Below are positions 22,456 through 33,332 of a stretch of 64,000 nucleotides of DNA, one piece after another. The stretch comes from Adiantum capillus-veneris. Its lineage: Eukaryota > Streptophyta > Polypodiopsida > Polypodiales > Pteridaceae. Made by a program: the position numbers and the translations under genes. The notes under the pieces were generated by a model. That model was given only the letters and a program-made list of their open reading frames with translations, was not told the DNA's origin and ran no database searches. The stretch lies in contig CM043945.1 of NCBI GenBank assembly GCA_014529385.2, positions 139,974,241-140,038,240 of the forward strand, written 5' to 3'. Every line of letters starts with the position of its first letter. Position 1 is the first letter of the stretch.

Positions 22456-23272
22456 TTATTGCTCACTAAGATTAGCAGTTGCAGCATACAGAGCTGCTCT
22501 CTCATCAACTTCGTCACCCACAGTTGGTTGTCTCACTACTGCATTAGCAAAAGCTCCGCTTCCTTGTCCTATGTTTCCTCTTCCTCGGCCTCCTCTTCCG
22601 TTTGGTTGCCCTCGTTCGTTGACGTTCAGAGGTACATTATTAGCACCGGATTTTTGGGAAATCCTTTTTGGACATCGGCTTTTGTAATGTCCATACTCCT
22701 GGCACTCAAAGCATCTTATATTCGGAAACTTGGTAGCTGCCGTAGTAGCTACTACCGGACGATGGTCGTATGCAGGGTTGATTGGTTTGTTACTCTAGTT
22801 GTCTGGCCTGGCCCTGTTTGGCCTGGCCCTCTTTGACAAATAGTATTGACTATCTTGGGTAGTCCTCTGAATCTCTTTAGCTAACGGTTTGGCCCTTAGT
22901 AAGACATCTTGCAGTGTTGCTAGCCTGAGAGCTTCTAGTTGGTTGTTCAAGGGGTCGATGAGTCCTTGGCAGAATCGTGCTACTCGTTGTCCAATGTCAT
23001 CATAGGAGCATATCTTCGAAGTGTGACGAACTTCGAGTACTATTCTTCGACGGAAGAAGTCAAGTGTCGAAGTGAGAAAAACTCATTCATCTTCAAGGCT
23101 TTGTGAGCGGGTGGTAAGTATCGCTCCATCACAGCAGCCTTAATGTCTTCCCATGACTGGGAAGATCCCTTGATATCCAAGTCCCTACAATGTTTCTTCC
23201 ACCAGATCTTGGCATCGCCAGACAAGCGGAACATCGCAAGCATGGTTTGGTTCTCGCGTTGAGTTCATGCAG
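22456..23272 (-). pseudogene. Composite element gag, C-terminal part (copy E2), cut by E1
   Basis: On the minus strand this reads WWKKHCRDLDIKG, MERYLPPAHKALKMNEFFSL and onward to a CCHC knuckle matching CFECQEYGHYKSRC, a glycine/arginine-rich stretch and a TAA at 22456. It is the paralogue of the gag at 36392-37339 but carries frame changes, for example near 23040. The N-terminal part continues at 32683-32827 beyond the E1 insertion. Sequence 22274-22455 is the spacer and purine tract to the LTR. Confidence 0.85.
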
Positions 23273-23444
23273 TGTCAGGACACGGGTCCTGTACCCTAAG
23301 AACTAGGCTAGGCAAGGACTACGGCCAAGGGCCGGGCTAGGCAGTGTGGACAGGGGATCCGTCTAGGGCAAGGGGCTAGGAGCCCACCTATAAAGGGAGG
23401 TTGGGAGGAGGATCCAGTAGAGCCTAGTTGCTTAGTTTCTTAAA
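23273..23444 (+). mobile_element. 5' LTR of E1 (172 bp)
   Basis: It starts TGTCAGGACACGGGTCC and ends TTTCTTAAA, where the other LTR ends TTTCTTACA. A TATA box CTATAAAG is at 23388-23395, followed by GGGAGG. The whole promoter must fit in 172 bp, which is short for an LTR. Confidence 0.9.
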
Positions 23445-23445
23445 C

Positions 23446-23457
23446 TGGTATCAGAGC
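23446..23457 (+). other. E1 primer binding site, initiator tRNA-Met type
   Basis: TGGTATCAGAGC follows the LTR after one base. This is the common plant primer site complementary to the 3' end of initiator methionine tRNA. Confidence 0.85.
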
Positions 23458-26400
23458 TTGGGACTCTCTTCCACCCTCTCTCTAGGCGTGGTCATCTTTG
23501 GCCCCTAAAAGCATGCCCCTTTTGTGAGAACCTTTGCTTTTTAAGCCCTTTTCCAATTTTAGCCGAGATCCTTGCCGAATCGGGCAGTTCTTCCCGTTTT
23601 GGAAACCATTGTGTGGTGCATGAAATCGGGGGGAGTTAAGCTTGAAGGGAGCGCCTCTTGGAGGAGGGGGAAGATATACGAGGTCGCGGCCATAACCGGC
23701 CTGTACAAGCCACCAAGTCATCATCATCATCGTCGTTGAAGCCTGTTCGCTGCCTGCGCTTGAAACACTTGAGGATTCACATTTAAAAGGGCCTTGGGCC
23801 ATTGAATTGATCCTTGGCCACTCTCAGCGGCCCTTCCCACGAGTCTTCCCACCAAGGGACTTATATGGTTCACGGAACCCGTTGCTCTACGGCTCTCCTC
23901 TTCGATACGGTGGGCATCATCACAGTAAATTTCTGGATTTACAGTCAATCCAGCAGTTCGACCTTGCGGCACGCAGTTTTTTAAGTTACGACGAGCCATC
24001 AATTGGTCAATTTTCTACCGATTTGGCGATTGCATACGATGCAAACTGCATCGCACCCGTCTGCAGTTTGATTCACATATTTCAGCTTCTTGACGGCTGA
24101 AACCTTCGTCGACCAGTGCCAAATCTAACTGGTGTATTGCGTACGACGCAAACCAGATTATTGGCAACTCGACTCTGCTCCGTGCTTTCGAGTGAATCAT
24201 CGACTGTCGATTTGCTCATTATTTTCCAGCTGCTCTTGGTTGGATTCAACACCGGCGTGCTTACGAAGACCAAGAAGTTTGCAGATTTTGTTTTTTCGAA
24301 TTCAACGGAGTCGGATTATGATGACTTCGTTCCACCACTCGAAGCGGGCGATAAGAATCGGTAAGCAAGTTCACATTTCTGTTTTACATTCTGCATGCAT
24401 GAAATCTTGCAGATCTCTTCGTACTCTTGGCATGGCAAGCAATTGTTGCCTTTGTTTTACAAGTTTTTTGGGGCTAAGCAAAGTGCTTTCAATGGTTACG
24501 TCCTTTCATATCGCTTGCCAAGGTCAACCATGTACACGAACAAACATGGCCGACAAGACTAGAAAGTGTATCATGCATGGTGTATGTGTGATAACTTATA
24601 CGGCTTTGAGCACAGCAGCTGGGTCAGTTGATGCAAAAGCATAGCAAGTTGTCATTGTTCTGGAATCTCAAGGAGATTGACCTGGCTTGCTGATCAACTT
24701 GATGTACGGTGCCCAGTTGCTCGGCATGACTGCCTACTGTCACCTTTTCTAGAAATTGATAGAGAATACATGAGTTACGCATACTTTTTTATAATTCTCA
24801 AGATGCTGAGATATTCGACAAGGTCATTTAACTAAAAGTGTTCGACAAGGTCGATTCGTTTTTGCCAATTTGCCATGTTTTGTAATCTCAAGGAGATTAG
24901 CACATCCTACTGCTTGCCATGATGCAGGAGGCACGTTGTTCGGCATGGCCGACTCCTTGTCACTATTTCTAGCCGTTGCCAAAGGATGCTTGTCACACAG
25001 TCTTAGCTCATTTCAGTTGAAATTCCTCGACAAGGTCGATTCTTTTTGTCATGCTCTCTGCATGTCAACAACCGCCTCAGTTGGCTATCAGCAAGGCTTC
25101 AATTTCTGTGAAGCACGGCTTCAAGTTAGGAATCTTGCATTGAGACTCCGCACATTTGGCATATGCTATGAGCATACAAACTTGGGAGGAATTTGGTAAT
25201 CTGCTTGCAGGTTCTTTCATTACATGCCAGATGGAGGTATATGATACAAGGGACGTATATATATACACGCGACAACTCTCTCTCTCGTGCAGCAGACTAG
25301 GCTATGAGCCGTTATGAAACGAGTTCTTCTCCATCCAAATTTCAGGATGACAGGTTACAGCGGGATAACCAGATACTACCCATTGACTTGGCATCAAGGG
25401 CATTGGCACACCAGTTTGGGAAACTGTTCACGCTGCAATTTGCTCCTATTTTATGTGTGGCAACAACACGTTATGATGCATCGCTACCAAGGCATACTCT
25501 GCAAGGTACTTATGGTTTTGGCTCTCATGCTTGAGGCCGTTATACTAGCCAAGGGCTTACAATTCTGCATGCACGGCATGCTAACCAGGTGGCATGAATT
25601 CCACCGCTTCATGTATTACGCTTCCGCTATCACACTCGCAACTCTGTCAAGGACAGACTACGTGATGAATTGTTTAATGTGTTTTTTTGGTTTCTGTCAA
25701 CACAACAACACTAAAACGAACCACAAATTTGGACTTGATTCCCAGGCAAAGTGCCAATACCAAGTCATCCTCATACAATCACGACCCCTACAAGGTAGAT
25801 GGGTCGAAATGAGTTTTATGTTTTTTTGTTGCCTCTCTTGATGAGAGTATTCTACAGACAGATTGTGGAATGCTTTTAGGATAAGCTGCAATTCAGGCAT
25901 AAGATGTCTAAGAGCACACATTCTGGGCACACACTCTACAAATTTAAGAAAAGTTCCTCAACCCAGCATGCGCTTCTTTTCTCTCTTCTTCTTATTTCTT
26001 TCACGAATAACGAAACTCTTCTAAGAATATTTTGATACATATTATGCTCGTGAGCCAGCTTGGGCCAAGGTGCTCTCACTCACAGCTAGCACGTGGCTAA
26101 GATGCTACTCAAATTAGTCTTCATCGGTTCGTCGATTGAAAACTATTTTGCATAAGGCCTATGAGCCAAACAGGCTTAAGAGCCGATTTCATGACAAGGG
26201 TAAGACCCAACTATTGGCATTCCTTGGGTGATTATTTTCAAGATTGAACACATCTATCCAGGGATGAACACATCGACGTTAATGGACAAGCAAGAGTCTT
26301 GTCATTACGGATGTTTACAGTGTCATTTTTGCACTACATGTTTTCAGTGCGACACTCAAGTTGAGTTTTTGATAAATCTTCAACTCACAGCAGCTGATCT

Positions 26401-28644
26401 CTACAAGGAAGTATAGATGCAACAATTAGTTGAGACATCATGGCTGTCCATAAGAGCTTGACATCTCACTATTGTGGATCTCTTGCTCTCTCTATAGCAC
26501 TACGGCGTGTCTATGGATATACTTTTGGGGTAAGACCCGACGGGTGATTGTTACATCACCCCCTAGGCATTAAGGATCACAGTTTGATCTGCATTGTGGA
26601 TCAAAGTTTGATTTCTCCCAGTTAGACTTTCAAGGAAAGAATTCTGCAATCTACCACGCGGTAGCGGACAAATTCAACTTTTCAAGTTGATTTCCATCAT
26701 TACGTGCACGGTTAACTATGTTGGTTATTGTTACCTGCTAGTTGAGCATTTTCTACAAAGAGTCTTACCAAAGGGTTTGACTATGTAGATTTTAACCAAA
26801 GGGGTTGGATTGCAAGGGCAACACCCATGGTTCTCAGTGCAATGTTGTTTGTTGTTCAGGTAGGAGACGTGCTCCTCTCCATTTGAATACGGATAAGTGA
26901 ACATTACGTTCAAATCTCCAGGTACGCATCTATTGATTTGGTGTTATTCCATTTTTAGTATGCTTTGCTTGGTTTTTCAAGACGTATAAGTACACTTGAA
27001 TGTTACAGAGCCATGCCAAAGGCATGTCAGCACAAAGTATTTTGGGCGAAGTGTCCAATCTATTTTTTTGTCTTATGCTGTTACGAACCTACTTGTAGGG
27101 TTCAATTTGGCACATGTTGTCACATGGGATACAACATGGTCTAGGAACTCCATGAGTTCGGTTTAGCCAGTGTGGAGCAAGATAATGAGGGTCCCTCTCT
27201 CTCTTGGCGCGGAGTGTTTTGCAGTTCCTCCACACCCAAGTACATCTTGTACTTGAAGGATGTTCTTTTTTACACATCCTTACATGAGACATATTCCACA
27301 TGTGGAGAATATGAGTCTCTGGACTAACACTAGCGCCATTACGTGTCACGACAAAGTCCCTAGGTGTTGGTCACATCTGTTTTCTAGACCATTTTTTAGC
27401 ACGACGTATCAGGAGCAATTTCGTGGCCAGAAATTGTTGGATACTTAGAATGACTTGTTAAGGTACAAGTACTGCTAAACAACATTACAAATGGTTGTTT
27501 ATACATATAGCAAGGCTATAAGCTGTTAATGAAAAAGTTTCATTGTTTGTATCTAGAAGTGAGCAATGTTTCACCATTTATTGTGATTCAGACGTTTCAG
27601 CAAGGCTTGCAAAAGATTGCAAACTAAAAGTATTTAGTTCCTTTTCAGAACTATTTACATTCCTTTTATTGTGTGCTAGGCGCATCACATTTGCCATAAG
27701 TATTGGCAAGGATCATTGTGGATATACAAGTTCGGGTTAGTTTTTGCTAAATGCATGCACACTAGGTGTTATGGGCCCTAGTGTTTAGCAAGGGCTGATT
27801 TGGAATGGCATGCATATTCCACAGATTGTTGCTTATGAAGCATTTTGCACTCTATGTGCACTATCTCTCTGAGATTACTTTTGGATCCACTAAATCACCA
27901 ATGGAGGTCATGGCTTGGTTTGGGCGTTTGTGGATTTTAAACACACCTCAGTACTGTCAGTTATCCAAGGGGATAGGCAGATTACAAAGATTACAAAGAG
28001 TAATCTTGTGCTAAAGGATCTGCTAAGAGCATACGTTAGCACAACGCATTTCTAAATAGATGATTTTCCCCCTATTCTAGAATTTTCTTACGTACGATTT
28101 TCGACTTTGAACACCTCTTGTGGTGGGGTTGGAGATTGTGTCAATACTTTCATACGTCAAGGACTTACCAGGTGTGCTGACAGAGCATGTTGGCAAGTAA
28201 CCTTCATTAGGGATGAGCATGTAACGGACCGTTCAAGATACTCAGGCGAGTAGGAAATCTGGCTCACAACTGCATGGAAAGTTACTCCAAGGTTTCCTTG
28301 CATTATTCCAGTACCTTCAGAAGATCTGAAAGCTGGTTATGTCTTTGGACAACTCTTAGTTGTGGTTCCTCCTTTACAGTACTCAGGTGAGTTATAAATG
28401 GAGTTACCATTTAAGCCCAAGTGACTCTTAGTTGTGGTTACTCCTTTACAGCACTCGAGTGAGATATAAATGGAGTTACCATTTAGACCCAAGTGGTTGC
28501 AAATGGACAACAATGTTGAAAATCAAGATATTCATCTTGGTTTCATTGAACCTCCTCACTGCACCACTTATCGGTCATACAGACAGCTGGCTCACTTATG
28601 GGACGTCAATAAAGAGAACACTAGTATTCTTAAGAAGATGTTAC
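23458..28644 (+). other. E1 internal region, no recognised coding sequence
   Basis: No gag, protease, RT or integrase motif is seen in any frame. A plus-strand frame at 24116-24364 ends FVPPLEAGDKNR and runs into GTAAGC, like an exon with a splice donor, but I recognise no family. Another open stretch at 28470-28644 reads QDIHLGFIEPPH and LAHLWDVNKENTS, and would end shortly after the nested insertion point. A diverged repeat pair (AATCTCAAGGAGATT at about 24665 and 24886) and a 72-bp tandem duplication occur. This may be captured host sequence or a decayed long untranslated body. Confidence 0.5.
28353..28496 (+). repeat. 72-bp tandem duplication in E1
   Basis: Two adjacent copies begin CTCTTAGTTGTGGTT at 28353 and 28425. 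Both contain CCTTTACAG and AAATGGAGTTACCATTTA with a few mismatches. Confidence 0.88.
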
Positions 28645-28764
28645 TGTTGGGAGAAGAGGGGGAGATCGACCGCTTAGAATATTCAACACAAGCTTTCAAG
28701 CCATCACCATCAAACTGTCCACCTCTTCTTCCAATTTCCAAGCACACACACTCACCTAGACTAT

Positions 28765-28811
<47 letters not shown>

Positions 28812-28997
28812 CATAGAATTGACATAGACAAGCTTGTAAGGGGATGTAAGAGATGTGTAAGAGATGTAGACTAGATTAGAGAGTACACAGCAAATTAACC
28901 ATAGCTTAAGAGAGTAGAGAAGAGAATCTACAAGAAAAAGGCCTAAATCTAGCCCCAAACTCCACGGCACCACTCTTGTGGAGTTGGTATTTAATAT
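28645..28997 (-). mobile_element. 3' (left) LTR of gag-only element
   Basis: It begins TGTTGGGAGAAGAGGGGGAG on the plus strand, shared with 31778 onward, and ends TTGGTATTTAATATA. It contains a longer (CA)n tract (about 28766-28806) than the other LTR, which explains the length difference. Confidence 0.88.
28766..28806. repeat. (CA)n microsatellite in LTR
   Basis: About 20 CA units are seen. The partner LTR has only a short run near 31898-31914. Confidence 0.95.
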
Positions 28998-30235
28998 ACT
29001 AGCAGAATGGTGACATTTTCACCCTTAACAGTGCCTTGCACTTTAAACAAAGTGTGAGGATATATAGGAGATCCTGAGGATGGGTTTTCATCGTTACCAT
29101 AATCAGGATCATATCCCTCACCGTAGTTAACTTCCACTTCATTTTCGTCGGGTGTAGCATCTTCGATGAGGTTAAGAGTAGCTCCGTTGGGGCGGTTGTT
29201 GTTGAAGGGTTTGTGATTTGAATTCCTGTTGACTCCATTTGAATGGCCATTGGATTGACCATTGCCCTTAGCATGACCATTTGGGCACTTATCTGCATAG
29301 TGACCATACTGAAAGCATTTAAAACACTTCACCTTTTTGTTACCATTAGAAGTTGGAGGAGAACGTTGGTTGAAAGAATTTTGGTTGCCTCGTTGCTGGG
29401 TGTTGTTGTTGTTGTTGTTGCTCGTATGAGGTTGAGCAGTGGTAGGAGGATTGTCAAATCTTTGTCTTTTGAAAAAAGTACGGCTTTGGTGTTTACTTCT
29501 GTCAAAGTTAGGAGAAAAAGGAGGTCTCTTGTTGCGGTTAGTGTTAGCAGGTTGATCAGTGTGAGAGGAATATCCACCTTTCTTCTTTTCTGCGTTGATA
29601 GCCAAGTTAATGGCCTTTAACAGAGAATCTGGTTCGAACATATCTACCTCAGCACTAATTTGTAGTGCCAAGCCTGATATGTACTTTCGCTTCAATTTCC
29701 TGCAACTTACATGTTCAATAGCTTGCAATTGAATTAGACAATTCCAAAAATGGTCAGTGTAACCCTGTACATCTTCATTTCTACCCTGTCGAATTAAATC
29801 CCATTGACGTTGTGCTTTAGCTTTGTACTGTGTGGGTAAAAATTGGGGCAAAAACACTTTTTTAAATGCATTCCATGTACGTGGTCTTCTTCCATGTTGT
29901 TTGGTAGCGTTCCACCATAATGCAGCGCTGCTAGTGAGATGATTGGATGCACACTTTACCATTTCACGCTCTGGAAAGTCTTCATCATGAAAGTAGTCAT
30001 CTAACTGACTAACCCATGCTAGAACCGTGCTAGCATCTTTAGTGCCATCAAAATCTTTGAAAGTGAAGGCTTTTCTGCTAATTTTGTTTTTCCTGGGTGC
30101 TGGTGCAGATTCGGTGCGTGCAGAATGCAATAATTTATCTTCAAGTTCTAGCCTTCGCATGCATTCATATGTGAGTGACTGCTGTAAATTTTGAAGTTGC
30201 TCTGCAATCGTGGGGGCATGAGGAAGATGTGCCAT
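28991..30235 (-). CDS. Gag polyprotein of the gag-only element, ending at the protease start
   Basis: ATG at 30235 opens 414 codons without a stop. The retrotransposon gag domain covers about residues 55-220: FKDFDGTKDASTVLAWVSQL, AALWWNATKQHG, and FLPTQYKAKAQRQWDL. An asparagine-rich linker follows, then a CCHC knuckle CFKCFQYGHYADKC (about residues 304-317). An acidic stretch then reaches FKVQGTVKGENVTILLVY. In related polyproteins a sequence like VTILLDSGA begins the protease. Here the frame runs into the LTR and stops just where the catalytic Asp is expected. Gag packages element RNA into particles, and an intact gag without pol could act only with enzymes supplied by another element. A purine-rich leader (30241-30290) precedes the ATG. 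Confidence 0.85.
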   Translation of the reverse strand: MAHLPHAPTIAEQLQNLQQSLTYECMRRLELEDKLLHSARTESAPAPRKNKISRKAFTFKDFDGTKDASTVLAWVSQLDDYFHDEDFPEREMVKCASNHLTSSAALWWNATKQHGRRPRTWNAFKKVFLPQFLPTQYKAKAQRQWDLIRQGRNEDVQGYTDHFWNCLIQLQAIEHVSCRKLKRKYISGLALQISAEVDMFEPDSLLKAINLAINAEKKKGGYSSHTDQPANTNRNKRPPFSPNFDRSKHQSRTFFKRQRFDNPPTTAQPHTSNNNNNNTQQRGNQNSFNQRSPPTSNGNKKVKCFKCFQYGHYADKCPNGHAKGNGQSNGHSNGVNRNSNHKPFNNNRPNGATLNLIEDATPDENEVEVNYGEGYDPDYGNDENPSSGSPIYPHTLFKVQGTVKGENVTILLVY

Positions 30236-31758
30236 GATTGCGTGCTTTTCTTTTTTCTTTTTCTTTTCTCTTTTTTTTGGTTTTTTTTTAATTATAAATT
30301 AAATGGTAATGCTTTAAAAAAGGCTATTTGGTGATATTCACAGATGCAATATGCGGAATACAATAAAATAAATAACAGAAATGTAATGTACTTAGCTGAG
30401 AACGAGCGGTGGCGTCCAGTCCAGAATGGCGATGCGCTAGGAAATTGCCAGAGAGTAGACAATCCGACGGTGTGTCACCGAGCCAGTTGAATTTGTAGTG
30501 TCCGATCTCCCTTACCCCCAAAATAATAATACACTGACAATTTTACGTTATGGTCGTTGTCTGATTTGTGCCCTGTGTCGTGGCGGATGGTCGTTTAATT
30601 ACACCCGGCCTTTGATCGCCTCCAGTTTCGTACTTGAGATGCGAGTGATTCAATTTGGCTCTTGGCTCTGGTCAAATCGCCAACTTTGACTGTGCAATGG
30701 CCGAGTAATGATGATGTATGGGTGCCCTTCAAGAATGTCGGAATTTTTATTTTTATTTATTTTTTTATTTTTATTTTTAAAAACTTGGGGCTTTTGGCGG
30801 TGGACGTCCAAGTAGAGCAGTTGGTGGCCAAATTAGGAAGGGAGTGCTTTAAGGACTTTAAGCAAAGCCTTGGAGGATAAGTTTGTTTTTCTTTTTGTTT
30901 GTATTTTGTAAAGGCTTGAGTATTGGGCAGCCGGACAATTGTAGGCCACTCTTAATTTTTAAGGGGTGTGTGTGGGAAGCCCTTCAAAAGCCTTGCATGG
31001 CGAATTCTGGAGTTGCAGGCAGCTCGCAAATTCGAATGGAGACTCAGAACGGCGCGCAGAGCGGGTCTCGGACCGCGTGAAGGTGATGGCCTTGACCCAA
31101 CAGGCCTAGGCGACGCCAACTGAGGCGGTTGCAGTCGCTTTCATGCAAGTCGGTGTCTCGACTTAGTGGTCCTTCCCACGGCCGAAACTTCAAGCTAAAT
31201 TTGCTACTAGGCAGCCCTTCCCATAGCCGAAGTGAACGGATGGAGTTTGGGGATGAGGAAGTTCAAGGCAAGGCAAATTACCAAGCTTGGAAATTGCCAA
31301 TCGTTCGAAGCCAAAACCCGTCCGATTCTCCAAGCTTTTTACCTTCTTCTTGTCGATTTCTTTTTACCCAATTCAACTTCTCTTTCAAAGTCGTAATTGA
31401 AGCTTCTCAATTACTTTCAATTCCGAATAGGTTCACCTTCTCGTCCGTATCTTCAAATATACTCAAGATTAGCTAATGCTTGAATTTAGCTGTGGAACAT
31501 ACCCGTTCTTGATCGTCCTGAAGTGGAAACTAGAAGCCGGTGGCCAATGAGTTGCCGATTGGCCGACAATTGATGCCCAAGCAAAATTTCTTTTGCAAAT
31601 TCGATCAATTAGTTTTGGAATTGATCGATCAATTAGTTTTGGAATTGCCACAAATCCTTGAATCTTTGAATTGCAAGGTTGATGAATTGCAATTGAAATT
31701 TTGTCGATTAGAGGGACTCCTTCTTAGAACGAAAATCTGGTGCCGATTAATCCTCGAA
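30236..31758 (-). other. Long 5' leader of gag-only element
   Basis: About 1.5 kb between the primer site and the gag ATG carries no supported frame. On the sense strand the last 50 bases before the ATG are almost pure A and G. Confidence 0.6.
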
Positions 31759-31776
31759 CCTGAGGCTCTGATACCA
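31759..31776 (-). other. Primer binding site of gag-only element
   Basis: In sense orientation it reads TGGTATCAGAGCCTCAGG, one base after the LTR end CTCCCAACA. This is the initiator tRNA-Met type. Confidence 0.88.
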
Positions 31777-31777
31777 C

Positions 31778-32104
31778 TGTTGGGAGAAGAGGGGGAGATC
31801 GACCGCTTAGAATATTCAACACAAGCTTTCAAGCCATCACCATCAAACTGTCCACCTCTTCTTCCAATTTCCAAGCACACACACTCACCTAGACTATCAC
31901 ACACACACACACAGTAAACATAGAATTGACATAAACAAGCTTGTAAGGGGATGTAAGAGATGTGTAAGAGATGTAGACTAGATTAGAGAGTACACAGCAA
32001 ATTAACCATAGCTTAAGAGAGTAGAGAAGAGAATCTACAAGAGAAAGGCCTAAATCTAGCCCCAAACTCCACAGCACCACTCTTGTGGAGTTGGTATTTA
32101 ATAT
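31778..32104 (-). mobile_element. 5' (right) LTR of gag-only element
   Basis: It matches 28645-28997 from TGTTGGGAG to TTTAATAT. It is adjacent to the primer site, which identifies it as the 5' LTR. Confidence 0.88.
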
Positions 32105-32505
32105 ATTACTTTGAGTTTAAGGTGCCAAAAATTGAAGCCCCTCTTTTACAACCACTTTACTTTTGCAAATGAGTGAAGCTCATTAGTTCTTGCATGACCC
32201 ATAAGGGGAGTTCCCACTACAACTATTTATAGAGCCATAGTGGCTTATTGAAATGATGTTCTAAGATACTGTGCAAATATAAAGTGGCCAAGAGTAGTTG
32301 CCGTCGCCTCTTCATCAACTCCCCGCATTCCACTCTACAAAATCATCATCAACTCAATTAGTAAAATAAATAGACAGCACATAATTAACCATTACGCCCA
32401 GCTATCCCAATTGCAACTAACCACTACAACAGGAGGGTGCCCAGTCTCGTAACATGTTACTACTTGTGTTTTCGAGACGAAAACTCTTCCTTAAGGGGGA
32501 AGTAA
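32105..32505 (+). other. E1 internal 3' end with polypurine tract
   Basis: This continues E1 after the nested element. It is non-coding. It ends in CTTAAGGGGGAAGTAA (about 32490-32505), the polypurine tract before the 3' LTR. Confidence 0.7.
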
Positions 32506-32677
32506 TGTCAGGACACGGGTCCTGTACCCTAAGAACTAGGCTAGGCAAGGACTACGGCCAAGGGCCGGGCTAGGCACTGTGGACAAGGGATCCATCTAGG
32601 GCAAGGGGTTAGGAGCCCACCTATAAAGGGAGGCTGGGAGGAGGATCCAGTAGAGCCTAGTTGCCTAGTTTCTTACA
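32506..32677 (+). mobile_element. 3' LTR of E1 (172 bp)
   Basis: It matches 23273-23444 from TGTCAGGACACGGG to TTTCTTACA with about seven substitutions. The E2 gag resumes at once on the minus strand. Confidence 0.9.
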
Positions 32678-32682
32678 CGTAG

Positions 32683-32827
32683 CTTCGAAATAGTCGTCCA
32701 TTGCTTCCATCCATACTTCCGCATCTCTCTCCACATTAACCCCTTCGCCTTTAAAGGTTGGAAGCTGAGCTTCCTTAAGGAGAAGCTTTTTCTCCTGAAC
32801 GGCGGTATATAGCGCAGTAGATGGTAC
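32683..32827 (-). pseudogene. Composite element gag, N-terminal part (copy E2)
   Basis: The minus-strand frame reads VPSTALYTAVQEKKLLLKEA, then FKGEGVNVERDAEVWMEAMD up to the E1 insertion. It contains no initiator ATG before the WMEAMD residues. Upstream the frame is closed by TAG at 32828-32830, whose AG is directly followed by the open stretch. The same arrangement exists in the second gag copy. Confidence 0.75.
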
Positions 32828-33320
32828 CTATCCAATGGTATAAAACTCATTACTATAGCACTCTTCTCACATGATCCTAGGGTTTTCCATACTCAAGAAG
32901 AAATTTAACTTTTTGGGCTTAACCTGCCTACTTAATCTGTACAGCTATCACAAAGGATTTAGCCATTCCACCATTAGTTTAAATTCCATTGAATACATCC
33001 AAAATTGTCCGATAAATAATGGTAAAAACTTTACTTGAGAGCTTTGATCCATACTTATATCTTTATGTGCATCAACAGGCTACCTGCCCGCAGCACTAGT
33101 CGCACCAACGACTTCTTAAAAAACATCATGTGGAACCCACTTAATCCCAACAAGCTCAACGAGTAAAACTCTTTAACATCACTCACGAGACAATCCACTA
33201 GACAAATCCAATGTCATTATTCTAGGAAACATAATGCTCAAGCTTTGAGTACGAGCTATCCTACTATCCCTTATTTTTTAAAATTTCAAACAACATCATT
33301 TTCCAGTTCGTAAACCTATA
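32828..33320 (-). other. Leader between primer site and gag (composite element)
   Basis: About 490 bp of non-coding sequence. If the LTR exon is spliced to gag, this is the 3' part of the intron, ending GGATAG at 32828. Confidence 0.5.
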
Positions 33321-33332
33321 ACTCTGATACCA
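33321..33332 (-). other. Primer binding site of composite element
   Basis: In sense orientation it reads TGGTATCAGAGT, two bases after the LTR end ACCTCACA. This is the initiator tRNA-Met type. Confidence 0.85.

Larger units (their letters stand above)
28645..32104 (-). mobile_element. Gag-only LTR element nested in E1
   Basis: It is bounded by LTRs at 28645-28997 and 31778-32104. In sense direction a primer site follows the right LTR, then a 1.5-kb leader, a 414-codon gag frame, then at once the left LTR. Flanks are GTTAC (28640-28644) and ATTAC (32105-32109), a 5-bp duplication with one mismatch. There is no room for pol. This matches the TR-GAG type of non-autonomous plant element. The sense start of the LTR (TATATTAAATACC) does not begin TG, so that end is slightly uncertain. 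Confidence 0.85.
23273..32677 (+). mobile_element. Element E1: non-autonomous LTR element with 172-bp LTRs, nested in gag
   Basis: The LTRs of 172 bp are at 23273-23444 and 32506-32677. A tRNA-Met-type primer site follows the first, and a polypurine tract (TTAAGGGGGAAGTAA) precedes the second. The flanking 5 bp are TGCAG and CGTAG. The paralogous uninterrupted gag at about 37190 reads CGCAG, so each side has changed one C to T. The internal region, after removing a nested gag-only element, is about 5.6 kb and shows no gag or pol frame. About seven mismatches separate the two LTRs. Confidence 0.88.

Noticed and set aside
24132-24644. 170-codon plus-strand open frame in E1
   Set aside because: Composition is irregular, there is no recognisable domain, and it overlaps another open frame in a different phase. 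It is not supported as a gene.
32219-32236. TATA-like sequence (minus-strand CTATAAATAG) in the E1 3' internal region, first taken as promoter of the gag-only element
   Set aside because: The 5-bp flanks GTTAC and ATTAC place the end of the gag-only LTR at about 32104, so this box lies outside that element.
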